Source: Actinopolymorpha alba DSM 45243
GTDB lineage: Bacteria; Actinomycetota; Actinomycetes; Propionibacteriales; Actinopolymorphaceae
NCBI RefSeq assembly: GCF_000373925.1
Contig: NZ_KB892764.1
Span: forward strand, 1 to 47,294
Reading direction: 5' to 3'
DNA: 47,294 nt
Made by a program: the position numbers and the translations under genes. Each line of letters starts with the position of its first letter. Position 1 is the first letter of the stretch. The notes under the pieces were generated by a model, which worked only from the letters and a program-made list of their open reading frames with translations, searched no databases and had not been told where the DNA came from. Positions 9,739-20,686 of the stretch are shown piece by piece.

Positions 9739-11489
9739 GATCCCGCACACTGGCCCTGGTGACGCTGACCCTCGCGGTCAGCGTCCTGTCCGTACTGTCC
9801 GGCTGCGCGACCGTCCCCACCCAGGGGCCGCTCCACATGGAACGCCTCGGATCGAGCCAACCCGGACCCACCCCGCCGGTGGGCGTGCTGGTGGACGGTC
9901 CAGCTTCGGGCGACAGCGCGCTGCAGGTGGCCAGGGGATTCATCGACGCGATGGCGACCTACCAGACCGGCCAGCTGATCGCCCGTAAGTACCTCAGCCC
10001 GGCCGTACGCGAGCGCTGGCAGCCCACGAAGGTCCTCGTCTATGACAGCGGAGCGGTCCCCCTGTCAGAACCCACACCGGGCAAGGTCCTGATCGACGTA
10101 CCCCAGGTCTCCGAGGTCGGCGCCAACGGCAGCTGGTCGCCGACGCCCAACAAGAAGCTCGCTCTCGACCTCGGGATGACGAAGGTCAACGGGGAGTGGC
10201 GGATCAGCAAGCCGCCGAACGCCCTGATCATGTCGGCGTTCAACTTCGGCCGGGAGTACACCGAGTACAACCTGTACTTCTTCGATCCCGACTTCGAGAT
10301 CCTGGTCCCCGATCCGGTCTACCTCCCGATTCGCGGGCACACCGTGACCCTGCTGGTCAACGCGCTCCTGCGCGGTCCGTCCGCCTGGCTGCGCCCCGCG
10401 GTGAGGTCGGCGTTCCCTGACGGCGCCCGGCTGGAGGCCCCGTCCGTGACGGTCGAGGGCCAGACGGCGACGGTCGATCTCGACCGCAAGGTGCTCAGGT
10501 TGTACGACTCCCAACGCCGCTTCCTGCTCGCGCAGCTGTCCTGGACGTTGCGCCAGGTCCCCTCGGTGAGCCGGGTCGTGGCCACGGTGGAGCGGGTGCC
10601 GCTGATGGCGGGGGAGAGCTCCGCCGCGGACGTGGAGCAGTGGTCGACGTACGACCCGGCTGTGGCTGGCGCGGCGCGTGGCGCCTACGCGTTGTCGGGT
10701 GGACGGGTGGTCGTGATCGGGCCCGACCGGATGGTCCCGGTCAGTGGCGTGTCGGCGGCGGGTCGGTTGCGGGCCCGGTCGCTCGCGGTCAGCGTGCACG
10801 GTGAGCGCAGCTCGGGCCAGCCGCTCGGCCGCGACGACGGCGGGTCGGTCAACTGGCTCGCGACCGTCTCTGCCGACGGGCATGAGGCGACCGTTCATGG
10901 TGCGGCGGGCCAGGCACCCCGGACCGTCCTCCAAGGGCAGGACATCCTCGAACCCTCCTGGGACCGGACCGGCCTGCTGTGGCTGGTCGACCGGCGCGGG
11001 GGCCGGGCCAGGATCGTCGCCGTCGACGACCGGAACCAACTTCTGACCGTGAGCGCACCTGGCCTGGTCGACAAGGATGTGCGCGGGTTGAAGGTGTCCC
11101 GTGACGGGGCCCGGGTGGCGGCCCTCGTCCGGAACTCCGGCCAGACCGACCTGCTGATCGGCCGGATCGAGCGCCGGGGCGGCCTCGCAATCCGGGGCCT
11201 GCGCAGGCTGCCGGTGCCGATGACGTCGATGAGCGACCTGGCCTGGTCCGACCTCGACCAGGTGGCGGTGATCGGAGCGAACGGCGCTGGTCCACCCCGC
11301 CCGATCAGAGTCTCGGTCGACGGGTCCCAGGTCGATCAGCTCAGCGCCGGACCCGACGCCCGCGCGATCGCCGCCGCACCCGGCCAGCCCCTCATCCTGG
11401 GCGGCGATGACAAGCACATCCATCGCGAGGACCCCAACTACCTGTGGAGTGACCGCGGGGAGGGCACATGCCCGGCCTATCCGGGTTGA
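9735..11489 (+). CDS. lpqB: Lipoprotein LpqB
   Basis: This is a 584-residue lipoprotein. The signal peptide ends in a lipobox LSGC with the modified Cys at residue 24. A GerMN domain follows (about 195-300: PIRGHTVTLLVNALLRGPS, TVDLDRKVLRLYDSQRR), then a C-terminal beta-propeller-like region with repeated W/D segments such as ILEPSWDRTGLLWLVDRRGG and VSRDGARVAALV. The order and 4-nt overlap with mtrB are the standard mtrAB-lpqB arrangement. LpqB sits on the outer face of the membrane and modulates MtrB. The ATG at 9735 is set by the overlap and by the lipoprotein signal; an in-frame ORF extends upstream to 9561 only as a shadow of mtrB. Confidence 0.94.
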   Translation: MRSRTLALVTLTLAVSVLSVLSGCATVPTQGPLHMERLGSSQPGPTPPVGVLVDGPASGDSALQVARGFIDAMATYQTGQLIARKYLSPAVRERWQPTKVLVYDSGAVPLSEPTPGKVLIDVPQVSEVGANGSWSPTPNKKLALDLGMTKVNGEWRISKPPNALIMSAFNFGREYTEYNLYFFDPDFEILVPDPVYLPIRGHTVTLLVNALLRGPSAWLRPAVRSAFPDGARLEAPSVTVEGQTATVDLDRKVLRLYDSQRRFLLAQLSWTLRQVPSVSRVVATVERVPLMAGESSAADVEQWSTYDPAVAGAARGAYALSGGRVVVIGPDRMVPVSGVSAAGRLRARSLAVSVHGERSSGQPLGRDDGGSVNWLATVSADGHEATVHGAAGQAPRTVLQGQDILEPSWDRTGLLWLVDRRGGRARIVAVDDRNQLLTVSAPGLVDKDVRGLKVSRDGARVAALVRNSGQTDLLIGRIERRGGLAIRGLRRLPVPMTSMSDLAWSDLDQVAVIGANGAGPPRPIRVSVDGSQVDQLSAGPDARAIAAAPGQPLILGGDDKHIHREDPNYLWSDRGEGTCPAYPG

Positions 11490-12232
11490 GCACCCCCGCC
11501 GCGGGCGTCCTCGCGGTCCTCGACCGGCTCGTGCGTGACGACCTCGCCGATCTGTTGCTGGGAAGCAGGTGCGTCGGCTGTGCGCGGGCCGGCCGCGCGT
11601 TGTGCCGGGACTGCGCGCCGGAGCTGGACCGGCCGGCGTTCCGGACCGCTCCCGTGCCGGCTCCACCCGGCCTTCCGCCGGTGTGGGCGGTGGCGGCGTA
11701 CGACGGCGTCGCGCGGGAGGCGCTGCTGGCCCACAAGGACCGCGGCCGGACCAGCCTGGTCGGCCCGCTCGGGCGCGCCCTTGCGGTGGCGGCGACGGCA
11801 GCCGGCTCGGCGCCGTTCCTGGTGCCCGTCCCGTCGGCACGGGGCACGGTACGCCGGCGCGGCTACGATCCCCTGCTCCGGATCAGCCGGCGCGCGGCGG
11901 CGACGGTGCGCGGGAACGGCGGCGCCACGTATGTCTGCCCGGCCCTTGCCGTCGTACGCCCGGTCGCCGACCAGGCTGGGCTCGATGCCGCCGGCCGCCA
12001 GGCCAACCTGCGGGATGCGTTCGAGGTCAGGAGGCGCTTCGTGCCGGTGCTCGCGGAGCGGAATGTCGTCCTCGTCGACGATGTGATGACAACCGGAGTG
12101 ACGTTGGTCGAGGCGACGCGGGCGCTCCAACGGACCGGCGTGCGAGTGGTGGCCGCGGCCGTCGTCGCCGCCACCCGCCGTCGCGGGCCGGACGGTGTCC
12201 GGTTCCGGCCAGATGGCGTTCCAACCTATTGA
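11468..12232 (+). CDS. ComF-family phosphoribosyltransferase-like protein
   Basis: The 254-residue protein overlaps lpqB by 22 nt. It has the ComF layout: an N-terminal zinc ribbon (CVGC at about residues 36-39 and CRDC near 50-53), a middle segment VWAVAAYDGVAREALLAHKDRGRTSL, the VPVPSARGTVRRRGYDPL loop, and a PRPP-binding motif VVLVDDVMTTGVTLVEA near residue 200. ComF proteins are linked to DNA uptake in naturally competent bacteria, but most actinobacterial copies sit in the mtrAB-lpqB-hpf-secA region with no competence genes and have no proven role. No other competence genes are visible here. Confidence 0.88.
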   Translation: MPGLSGLSTPAAGVLAVLDRLVRDDLADLLLGSRCVGCARAGRALCRDCAPELDRPAFRTAPVPAPPGLPPVWAVAAYDGVAREALLAHKDRGRTSLVGPLGRALAVAATAAGSAPFLVPVPSARGTVRRRGYDPLLRISRRAAATVRGNGGATYVCPALAVVRPVADQAGLDAAGRQANLRDAFEVRRRFVPVLAERNVVLVDDVMTTGVTLVEATRALQRTGVRVVAAAVVAATRRRGPDGVRFRPDGVPTY

Positions 12233-12394
12233 CGGGATCCCAAAGGTTGCCGTCGTGCCTGGGTTTCGGGAAGGGCGGGATGGCGTTAGCGTTTCGTCAT
12301 GGCACCCGCCCGGGTCCGTGGTTGCGCTGGACGCCAGGCCGAAGCGATCGGTCACGTCCGGCAAGCCGATGCCAGCCGCAGGCTAAACGGCCCA

Positions 12395-12510
12395 CGTAAG
12401 GCGACTTGTCGTCGACCGATCACGGTGCGGCTTAGATGTAAGCCCTGCCCCGGCGGAGGGTCCGATGCCCTCCGACACGGGAGAAGGGGAGTAGTGGCAC
12501 AAAGCGCAAC
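12395..12510 (+). ncRNA. Structured leader upstream of hpf, candidate raiA-motif RNA
   Basis: The 490-bp gap 12233-12723 holds no convincing gene. Within it are two perfect stems in a row: GGCTTA-GATG-TAAGCC at 12429-12444, then CGGAGGG-TCCGATG-CCCTCCG at 12454-12474. The second is enclosed by an outer CCCG (12449-12452) / CGGG (12478-12481) helix and followed by the purine-rich GAGAAGGGGAG. A GC-rich structured RNA of roughly 100-200 nt just upstream of hpf/raiA matches the position of the raiA RNA motif described from comparative genomics in Firmicutes and Actinobacteria. I cannot align it to the consensus here, so the boundaries and identity are inferred. Confidence 0.4.
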
Positions 12511-12723
12511 GCAGCCGCGAGACCCTCGGCAGGCGGATGTGGGGACGAAGACCAGGTCGGCCGGGCGGGTGCCGCTTTTCAACAAGTCCATCCCAACTCT
12601 CCGCGTGGGTCATATTCACCGTCTCAGGTGGGTATGACCGCATACACCTGCCTTTTGACCCCCTACGGGCCGGTCCGAGGCGGACGGAGACGCCAGAGAG
12701 TTCCTTTTGTTGGGGAGGTTCGC

Positions 12724-13392
12724 GTGGACGTTGTGGTCCAAGGTCGGCACTGTGCGGTGACCGACCGCTTTCGCCGGCATGTCAGGGAGAAGTTCAGCCG
12801 CCTGGAGCGGTTCGCCGCGAAGATCATCCGTATCGAGGTGGAAGTCTCCAAGGAACACACCCGGATGGCCAACCAGTCAGAACGGGTCGAGCTCACTGTC
12901 TACTCGCGTGGACCGCTCGTAAGAGCCGAGGCGACCGCCGAGGACCGGTTCGCGGCCCTCGACCTGGCCCTCGACAAGCTGCTCGCCCGACTGAGGAAGG
13001 CCGCCGATCGTCGGCGGGTCCACCACGGCGCACGAACGCCCAAGTCAGTCGCTCGCGCGACCGCGGAGGCGGCCGAGGACAACGGCCGGCGGGCGGCCGA
13101 GGCGGAGCAGGAGGCCGAGGCGACCACCGAGATCGAGGTCATCGGTGGCATCGAGGTCGTGGGCGACGGGCCGCTCGTCGTACGTGAGAAGACTCACCTT
13201 GCCGAGCCGATGACCCTCGACCAGGCGTTGTACGAGATGGAGCTGGTCGGCCACGACTTCTATCTTTTCGTCGACGCGACCACGCTGTGTCCAAGCGTCG
13301 TCTACCGTCGGCGTGGCTACGACTATGGCGTGATCCGTCTCGAAGGTGCCGCACAGCAGGCCGCCCTGGCCACCGTGGCGCGACGCGGATAG
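12724..13392 (+). CDS. hpf: Ribosome hibernation promoting factor, long form
   Basis: This protein has 222 residues. The GTG at 12724 follows GGGGAGG and gives the expected start MDVVVQGRHCAVTDRF; the ORF continues upstream to 12628 without a family match. Residues 1-105 are the S30AE domain that binds the decoding region of the 30S subunit. A charged, Glu/Ala-rich linker of about 55 residues follows. The C-terminal domain (about 165-222, EKTHLAEPMTLDQALYEMELVG then HDFYLFVDATT) dimerises and joins two 70S ribosomes into 100S particles. Long-form HPF is standard in actinobacteria and is stress- or stationary-phase induced. The structured leader upstream may be its regulator. Confidence 0.93.
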   Translation: MDVVVQGRHCAVTDRFRRHVREKFSRLERFAAKIIRIEVEVSKEHTRMANQSERVELTVYSRGPLVRAEATAEDRFAALDLALDKLLARLRKAADRRRVHHGARTPKSVARATAEAAEDNGRRAAEAEQEAEATTEIEVIGGIEVVGDGPLVVREKTHLAEPMTLDQALYEMELVGHDFYLFVDATTLCPSVVYRRRGYDYGVIRLEGAAQQAALATVARRG

Positions 13393-13494
13393 GAGCACGG
13401 ATCGGATCCACCCAGTCGCCGCCAGCCGCGAGGGCTCCCGCCCGGACGGGTAGCCACATCCTTGGCCAAGAACCAGCCGAGAGGGAGTCCTGTC

Positions 13495-13971
13495 GTGGTC
13501 GGAGGCAGCACACAAAAAGCGGCACGTAGCGTCACCGGGGCATGCAATCATGCCCCGGTGACCCAGGCCTCGCACCTTCGCGCGGGACCGCACGTCCCTG
13601 ATGCGCTCCGCGTGGTCGTCGTCGATGATCAGGAGTTGCTCAGTAGGGGGCTGCGGCTGCTCCTTGACCAGGAGCCCGACATCGAGGTCGTCGGTGAGGC
13701 CTGCGACGGTCCGGCCGCTCTTCACCTCGTCGGCCAGCACCTTCCGGACGTCGTACTCCTGGATCTCCACACGCCGTCATGGGACAGCGGCGAGCTGTGC
13801 CGGAGGATCAAGGCGCTCGCGCCGGCGACGAGGATCGTGGCCCTCACCGACGTCCACGACCAGTCGGTCGCGGTGCAGGTCGTGGGCGCCGACGGTCAGG
13901 TCGGCAAGGACAGCCCGATCGAGGATGTCGCCGGCGCGGTCCGGCTGGTCGCCAAGTCACGGGCGGCGTAG
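13495..13971 (+). CDS. Stand-alone response regulator receiver domain
   Basis: This is a 158-residue protein. The start is set by GAGGGAG at 13481-13487, 7 nt before GTG 13495. The first 37 residues are not conserved in character. They are followed by a complete receiver domain: VVVVDDQELLSRG (acidic pair), D90 as phosphoacceptor in VVLLDLHTP, the switch Thr in IVALTDV and the Lys in QVGKDSP. There is no output domain; the gene stops right after the last receiver helix. The sequence resembles NarL/FixJ-type receivers that normally carry a LuxR helix-turn-helix. No kinase is adjacent, so the partner is unknown. It may act as a phosphate sink or a protein-binding regulator, which is inference. 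Confidence 0.8.
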   Translation: MVGGSTQKAARSVTGACNHAPVTQASHLRAGPHVPDALRVVVVDDQELLSRGLRLLLDQEPDIEVVGEACDGPAALHLVGQHLPDVVLLDLHTPSWDSGELCRRIKALAPATRIVALTDVHDQSVAVQVVGADGQVGKDSPIEDVAGAVRLVAKSRAA

Positions 13972-14102
13972 GCCGGGTTCGAGCCGGGCTCGCCACTGGG
14001 CCGCTGGTCGCTCTGGGCTGTCGATGGCTCCGGGCTGCCGGTGTCATTGGGCTGCCGGTGTCACTGGGCGGCTGTCGGTGCTTCGTGCGAGAGTTTCTCG
14101 CC

Positions 14103-15305
14103 GTGGAGATTCTCACCGTCGCGCAGGCCCGGCGGATCACTCTGGCCGCCCAGGGGTTCGCCGACCCGCGGCCGAAGGGCCGGCCGGATGCCCGCGCCCT
14201 CGCCCGGGTGCTCGGGCGGATCGGGTTGATCCAGATCGACAGCGTCAACGTTCTGAGCAGGGCGCAGTATCTCCCGCTGTGGAGCCGACTCGGCCCCTAT
14301 CCCACCAGCCTGCTCGACCGGGCGGCCGGCGCGGCGCCGCGCCGGCTGTTCGAGTACTGGGCCCACGTCGCCTCGCTGGTCCCGGTGTCGACCCAGCCGG
14401 CCCTGCGGTTCCGGATGGCCCGGGCCAGCCAGCAGGCCTGGAGTGGCATGCGCCGGCTCGCGACCGACAAGCCCGACTTCGTTGGCTGGGTTTATGCCGA
14501 GGTCCGTGACAAGGGCCCGTTGACAGCGCGCGAGATCGAACACGACGTACCCCGCCGGCGCGATCACTGGGGTTGGAACTGGAGCGACGTCAAGACCGCG
14601 CTGGAGTGGTTGTTCTATTCCGGGCAGGTCACCTCGGCGCGCCGCAACGGCGCGTTCGAACGCGTCTACGACCTCCCGGAGCGGGTCCTTCCGCGCGAGG
14701 TCGTCGACACACCGACCCCGACCATCGAGGAGTCCCATCGCGAGCTGGTCCGCATCGCGGCAAGGGCCTACGGCGTCTCCACACCGCAGTGTCTGCGTGA
14801 CTACTTCCGGCTCTCGCCGGCCGAGACCGCGGTCGCGGTGGCCCAACTCGTGGAGGACGGCGAGCTCATCCCGGTCGGCATCGAGGGCTGGAACCGCCCC
14901 GCCTATCTCCACGCCGAGGCACGGATCCCGCGCCGGGTGCGGGCCCGTGCCCTGGTTGGCCCGTTCGACTCCCTGGTCTTCGAGCGGACCCGCGTGGAGA
15001 AGCTGTTCGGGTTCCGCTACCGGATCGAGATCTACGTCCCCGCCGAGCAGCGGGTCCACGGCTATTACGTTCTCCCGTTCCTTCTGGGCGATCGGCTGGT
15101 CGCCCGGGTCGACCTCAAGGCAGATCGGGCGGCGGGCACGCTGCGGGTCCAGTCGGCGTACGCCGAAGACCACGCTCCGCCCGAGACCGCGGGGGAGTTG
15201 GCCGCCGAGCTCACCGCCATGGCCGGCTGGCTCGGCCTGTCTGGTGTCGAGGTCGTCGAGCGCGGTGACCTTGCCGTTCCCCTCCGCAAGGCGCTTCCGA
15301 TGTGA
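14103..15305 (+). CDS. YcaQ/AlkZ-like winged-helix DNA glycosylase family protein
   Basis: The 400-residue product belongs to the HTH_42 / crosslink-repair DNA glycosylase family (YcaQ, AlkZ). Visible family parts are the opening TVAQARRITLAAQGF, GRIGLIQIDSVNVLSRAQYLPLWSRLGPY, FEYWAHVASLVPV, and LVGPFDSLVFERTRVEKLFGFRYRIEIYVP (read in two pieces around ERTRVEKLFGF). The Q-x-D catalytic motif of AlkZ/YcaQ is seen as QID. These enzymes unhook interstrand crosslinks or remove bulky alkylated bases. GTG 14103 was chosen where homology begins; an open frame extends back to 13779 but is the shadow of the receiver gene. Function as a DNA repair enzyme is inferred from the family. Confidence 0.82.
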   Translation: MEILTVAQARRITLAAQGFADPRPKGRPDARALARVLGRIGLIQIDSVNVLSRAQYLPLWSRLGPYPTSLLDRAAGAAPRRLFEYWAHVASLVPVSTQPALRFRMARASQQAWSGMRRLATDKPDFVGWVYAEVRDKGPLTAREIEHDVPRRRDHWGWNWSDVKTALEWLFYSGQVTSARRNGAFERVYDLPERVLPREVVDTPTPTIEESHRELVRIAARAYGVSTPQCLRDYFRLSPAETAVAVAQLVEDGELIPVGIEGWNRPAYLHAEARIPRRVRARALVGPFDSLVFERTRVEKLFGFRYRIEIYVPAEQRVHGYYVLPFLLGDRLVARVDLKADRAAGTLRVQSAYAEDHAPPETAGELAAELTAMAGWLGLSGVEVVERGDLAVPLRKALPM

Positions 15306-15479
15306 GCGGACTGGCGGGCGGCGGGCCCGCTCGTGCCGCAGGTGAGCAACGATTCCCGCAGGTGCTTTTCAGCCGAGGGGCAAAAGTGGCATGCTCTGAC
15401 ACTGGTTTCCGGCGAGGCCACGTCGCTCCCCGCCCAGCCCTACCCGAGGGGGCGTTCGCGGCGAAGGTCACCGGGGCCT

Positions 15480-15513
15480 GGGGCGGCTGTCCGGCGTGGG
15501 AGGCAGCCGCCCC
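15480..15513. terminator. Hairpin between the YcaQ-like and GNAT genes
   Basis: A perfect 10-bp stem, GGGGCGGCTG at 15480-15489 and CAGCCGCCCC at 15504-15513, encloses a 14-nt loop. It lies between two convergent genes and is followed by TTCCTGT on the top strand. It fits a bidirectional terminator, although the T tract is poor. Confidence 0.6.
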
Positions 15514-15545
15514 TTCCTGTGGCCGCCTCAGTTGCCTCAGTCGCC

Positions 15546-16670
15546 TCAGCTGCTCGAGATCTCGCTGGTGAGCAGGTCGAAGCCGACCAGATCGTCGAAG
15601 GTGCCGTCGCCCAGGCGCTGGTCCGCCCGCCACGTCCCGGCGCGGCGGAAGCCGGCGCGTTCGGCGACCAGCTGGGAGGCGGTGTTGGTGGCGGCCGCGC
15701 GCAGCGTGAGCAGGCGCAGGCCCAGCCCGCCATCCTCGACCGGGATGGCGGCGTGCCGGATGATCATCCGCGTCGCCTCCGTGGCGACGCCGCGTCCTCG
15801 GGCGCCCGGGTGCACCCAGTACCCAATCTCGCCCGACCCCATCGTGCGGTCGATGTCCATGAGGCCGAACGACCCGACGCAACGGTCGGTCGCCGGGTCG
15901 GCGGCAGCCCAGTAGATCCCCTGACCGCTCGCGTGGTCCTCCTCCCGGCTCTGGATGTAGCCGAGCGCATCGACATTGGTGTACGGATCGGGCAGAGCAC
16001 TCAGCCAGTGGCGGGTCAGCGGATCGGTGCAGCCCTCGACCACGGCGTCGACGTCGGTCTCCCGGAACCTCCGGAGCACGCAGCGCTCTCCCCGAAGGGT
16101 GGGCACGTCGTACCACGGACTGGTGGGTTCGCGCGGATCCCGCGGGCGGAGCGACCCGATCCAGCCGTCGTAGCGCTGACCGCGGGACACGCAGAGCCCG
16201 CGGACCGCACTCCCGATCTGGAAGCCGACCCGCCAGGCCACCCGGCGGGACAGCCAGTTGCCGATGTGGGCGCGCCAGTGCACCACGTCCAGGCCCAGAG
16301 CGCCCGCGTCGAACGCCCAGTCGACCAGCGTGCGGACGGCAGCCGTCATGGCGCCCTTGCCCCGAGCCCGCGGCCGCAGCCCGAAGCCGATCTCGCCGCC
16401 GCCGGCACCCTTGAGCCGGATATCGAGCGTCCCGAGGTATTCGTCCGAAGCGGGATCCGCGATCGCGAAAGCGAGGTAGCTCCCGTCCCGCCAGCCGGCC
16501 GGAATGATCGTCTCCACGAACTCCTCAGCGTGCTGGCGGGTGTAGGGCACCGGTATCGACGTCCAGCGCTGGGACTCCGGATCGAGCGACTGGTCCAAGA
16601 TGCCGTCGATGTCGTCCTTCCGGTGCGGACGGAGTACGACGGCGCCGGCGGTGAGGCGTACGGGATCCAT
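15546..16670 (-). CDS. Tandem GNAT acetyltransferase (two RimJ/RimL-type domains)
   Basis: The 374-residue protein contains two GNAT domains in tandem. Domain 1 (about 1-185) has VVLRPHRKDDIDGI and an acetyl-CoA loop in GEIGFGLRPRARGKGAMTAA. Domain 2 (about 190-374) has CVLRRFRETDVDAVVEG and the loop GEIGYWVHPGARGRGVATEA. Both pyrophosphate-binding loops keep the R/Q-x-x-G-x-G/A pattern, so both domains could bind acetyl-CoA. Single-domain relatives N-acetylate ribosomal proteins or small-molecule amines; the substrate here is unknown. The gene is convergent with the YcaQ-like gene and divergent from secA. Duplication and fusion of a single gene is the likely origin, though the two halves have diverged considerably. 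Confidence 0.85.
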   Translation of the reverse strand: MDPVRLTAGAVVLRPHRKDDIDGILDQSLDPESQRWTSIPVPYTRQHAEEFVETIIPAGWRDGSYLAFAIADPASDEYLGTLDIRLKGAGGGEIGFGLRPRARGKGAMTAAVRTLVDWAFDAGALGLDVVHWRAHIGNWLSRRVAWRVGFQIGSAVRGLCVSRGQRYDGWIGSLRPRDPREPTSPWYDVPTLRGERCVLRRFRETDVDAVVEGCTDPLTRHWLSALPDPYTNVDALGYIQSREEDHASGQGIYWAAADPATDRCVGSFGLMDIDRTMGSGEIGYWVHPGARGRGVATEATRMIIRHAAIPVEDGGLGLRLLTLRAAATNTASQLVAERAGFRRAGTWRADQRLGDGTFDDLVGFDLLTSEISSS

Positions 16671-16957
16671 GAGGGGATACTGCCTACCCGACGGCCCAGG
16701 ATCAAAGCGGTTGCACTGATCAAAGGGCGGGGATTGATCAGGCCAAAGAGACCAGGCTGTTCAAAACTGGATGGCGCCCGCGAGAACAATCCGGCCGTCT
16801 GGATCGTTCGTGTGACGGAGGTCTCTCATCCTGGCCGGGCCCACGCCGGGTGATCCGGCTGCCACCATGGGCGGGAGGAGAGACCACCGGAGAGGGGCGA
16901 CGTCGAGCTTCGGGCTCCGGGAGCCGGATTGCGGCGTCGCCTACCATGGCCGGAGAC

Positions 16958-16990
16958 GTGTCGAGGGTGTTGAATACACATCTGCGACAC
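16958..16990 (+). other. Nested inverted repeat in the secA leader region
   Basis: The 370-bp gap 16671-17040 between the divergent GNAT and secA genes holds no gene. At 16958-16963 GTGTCG pairs with CGACAC at 16985-16990, and inside it GTGT (16967-16970) pairs with ACAC (16976-16979). The element ends 50 bp before the secA start. It could be an operator or an RNA hairpin in the secA leader. No clear -35/-10 pair was assigned. Confidence 0.35.
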
Positions 16991-17040
16991 AACCTCTGAC
17001 GCAATGTAGTCGCGACCTCCAGATGAGGAGCCGAGAGTCC

Positions 17041-19860
<2,820 letters not shown>

Positions 19861-19910
19861 CCGCGCCGCGGCCGGTCAGCTCCCACCGACCCCGAGCAAT
19901 CAGCGCAAGA

Positions 19911-19961
19911 CAAACAGTCAGGTGCCCCAGACGGATGTCGTCTGGGGCACCTGACTGTTTG
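19911..19961. terminator. 23-bp perfect hairpin after secA
   Basis: The arms 19911-19933 and 19939-19961 are perfectly complementary over 23 bp, with a 5-nt loop (GATGT). The stem contains CAGTCAGGTGCCCCAGAC and ends in AAA/TTT, so on either strand the hairpin is followed by a short T run (CTGTTTG). It lies between convergent secA and the Rv3235-like gene, as expected for a strong bidirectional terminator. Its length and perfection are unusual. Confidence 0.85.
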
Positions 19962-20003
19962 GGTGGGGGACGGCCAGCTCGCCGACCAGCGTCAGCGTGC
20001 GGA

Positions 20004-20627
20004 TCAGCCGAGCTCCAGGGCCGTGCAGCGCCAGCGCCCGTCGAGTCCTTCGATGCGCAACGCCACCGCGCGCGACCGTCCGCCGTGGCGGACGTGAACC
20101 GACGCCTCGGCGATCCCGTCGCACGGCTCGCAGACATGCACCGACCGGACGATCGCCCGCTCACGTCCGCCCCGGCCGATGAGCCCGGCGGAAGCGGATC
20201 CGACGGCGCGTACCCGAGCGATGACGTCGCCGTAGACGTCCGCGTTGGTCCAGCGCAGGAGCTGTGCGGATGGGCGGTCGCCGGTCAACACCTCCACGAG
20301 GGCCTGGACGAACCGCCCCGACCACGACCGTGGGTCCGGCAGTGCGAGCCGCGGCGTCGGCTGGGGCGCGAAGAACGGGTCCTCCGACTCCTCCTCAGAC
20401 GTGTCGTCATCAACGACACTCAGATGGCGCTGCGCGGCTGTGACCGGGGCCGAGGGACCGGTCGCCAGATCGAGCGCGAGTGAGCCATGCGTGAGTGGCT
20501 CCAGACCTGACGCGGCCTCGTGGTGGTTGTCGTACGGCGGCTCGGTCGCAGGGGCGGGCACCCGCCGGGGAAGGTGGCGAACGGTGCTCTCGGCTCTGGA
20601 CCGCGGCAGGGTCTGGGTGGCAGTCAT
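20004..20627 (-). CDS. Rv3235 family protein
   Basis: The 207-residue protein has a disordered N-terminal half (Pro-, Ser- and Glu-rich, with DDDTSEEESEDPFF) and a folded C-terminal half. That half runs from SWSGRFVQALVEVLTGDRPSAQLLRWTNADVY through VRSVHVCEPCDGIAEASVHV to GLDGRWRCTALELG. This C-terminal pattern matches the actinobacterial Rv3235 family, encoded close to secA in many genomes. The fold looks like an alpha-beta domain of the NTF2/TPR-free type, but no active site is recognisable and no function is established. The start is the ATG at 20627; it sits downstream of the LysM gene on the same strand with a 59-bp gap, so the two may be co-transcribed. Confidence 0.75.
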   Translation of the reverse strand: MTATQTLPRSRAESTVRHLPRRVPAPATEPPYDNHHEAASGLEPLTHGSLALDLATGPSAPVTAAQRHLSVVDDDTSEEESEDPFFAPQPTPRLALPDPRSWSGRFVQALVEVLTGDRPSAQLLRWTNADVYGDVIARVRAVGSASAGLIGRGGRERAIVRSVHVCEPCDGIAEASVHVRHGGRSRAVALRIEGLDGRWRCTALELG

Positions 20628-20686
20628 CGGTGAATCCCCCGGTCGATGTCAGTGGTCGATGTCAGTGACGGATGGTGGGCTCCGCT

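Noticed and set aside
10065-11840. 591-residue open frame antisense to lpqB/comF
   Set aside because: Shadow ORF with Arg/Pro/Gly-rich composition. LpqB has a signal peptide and known domains on the other strand.
12299-12637. 112-residue open frame upstream of hpf
   Set aside because: No ribosome site and no protein-like pattern; the same stretch contains strong RNA stems.
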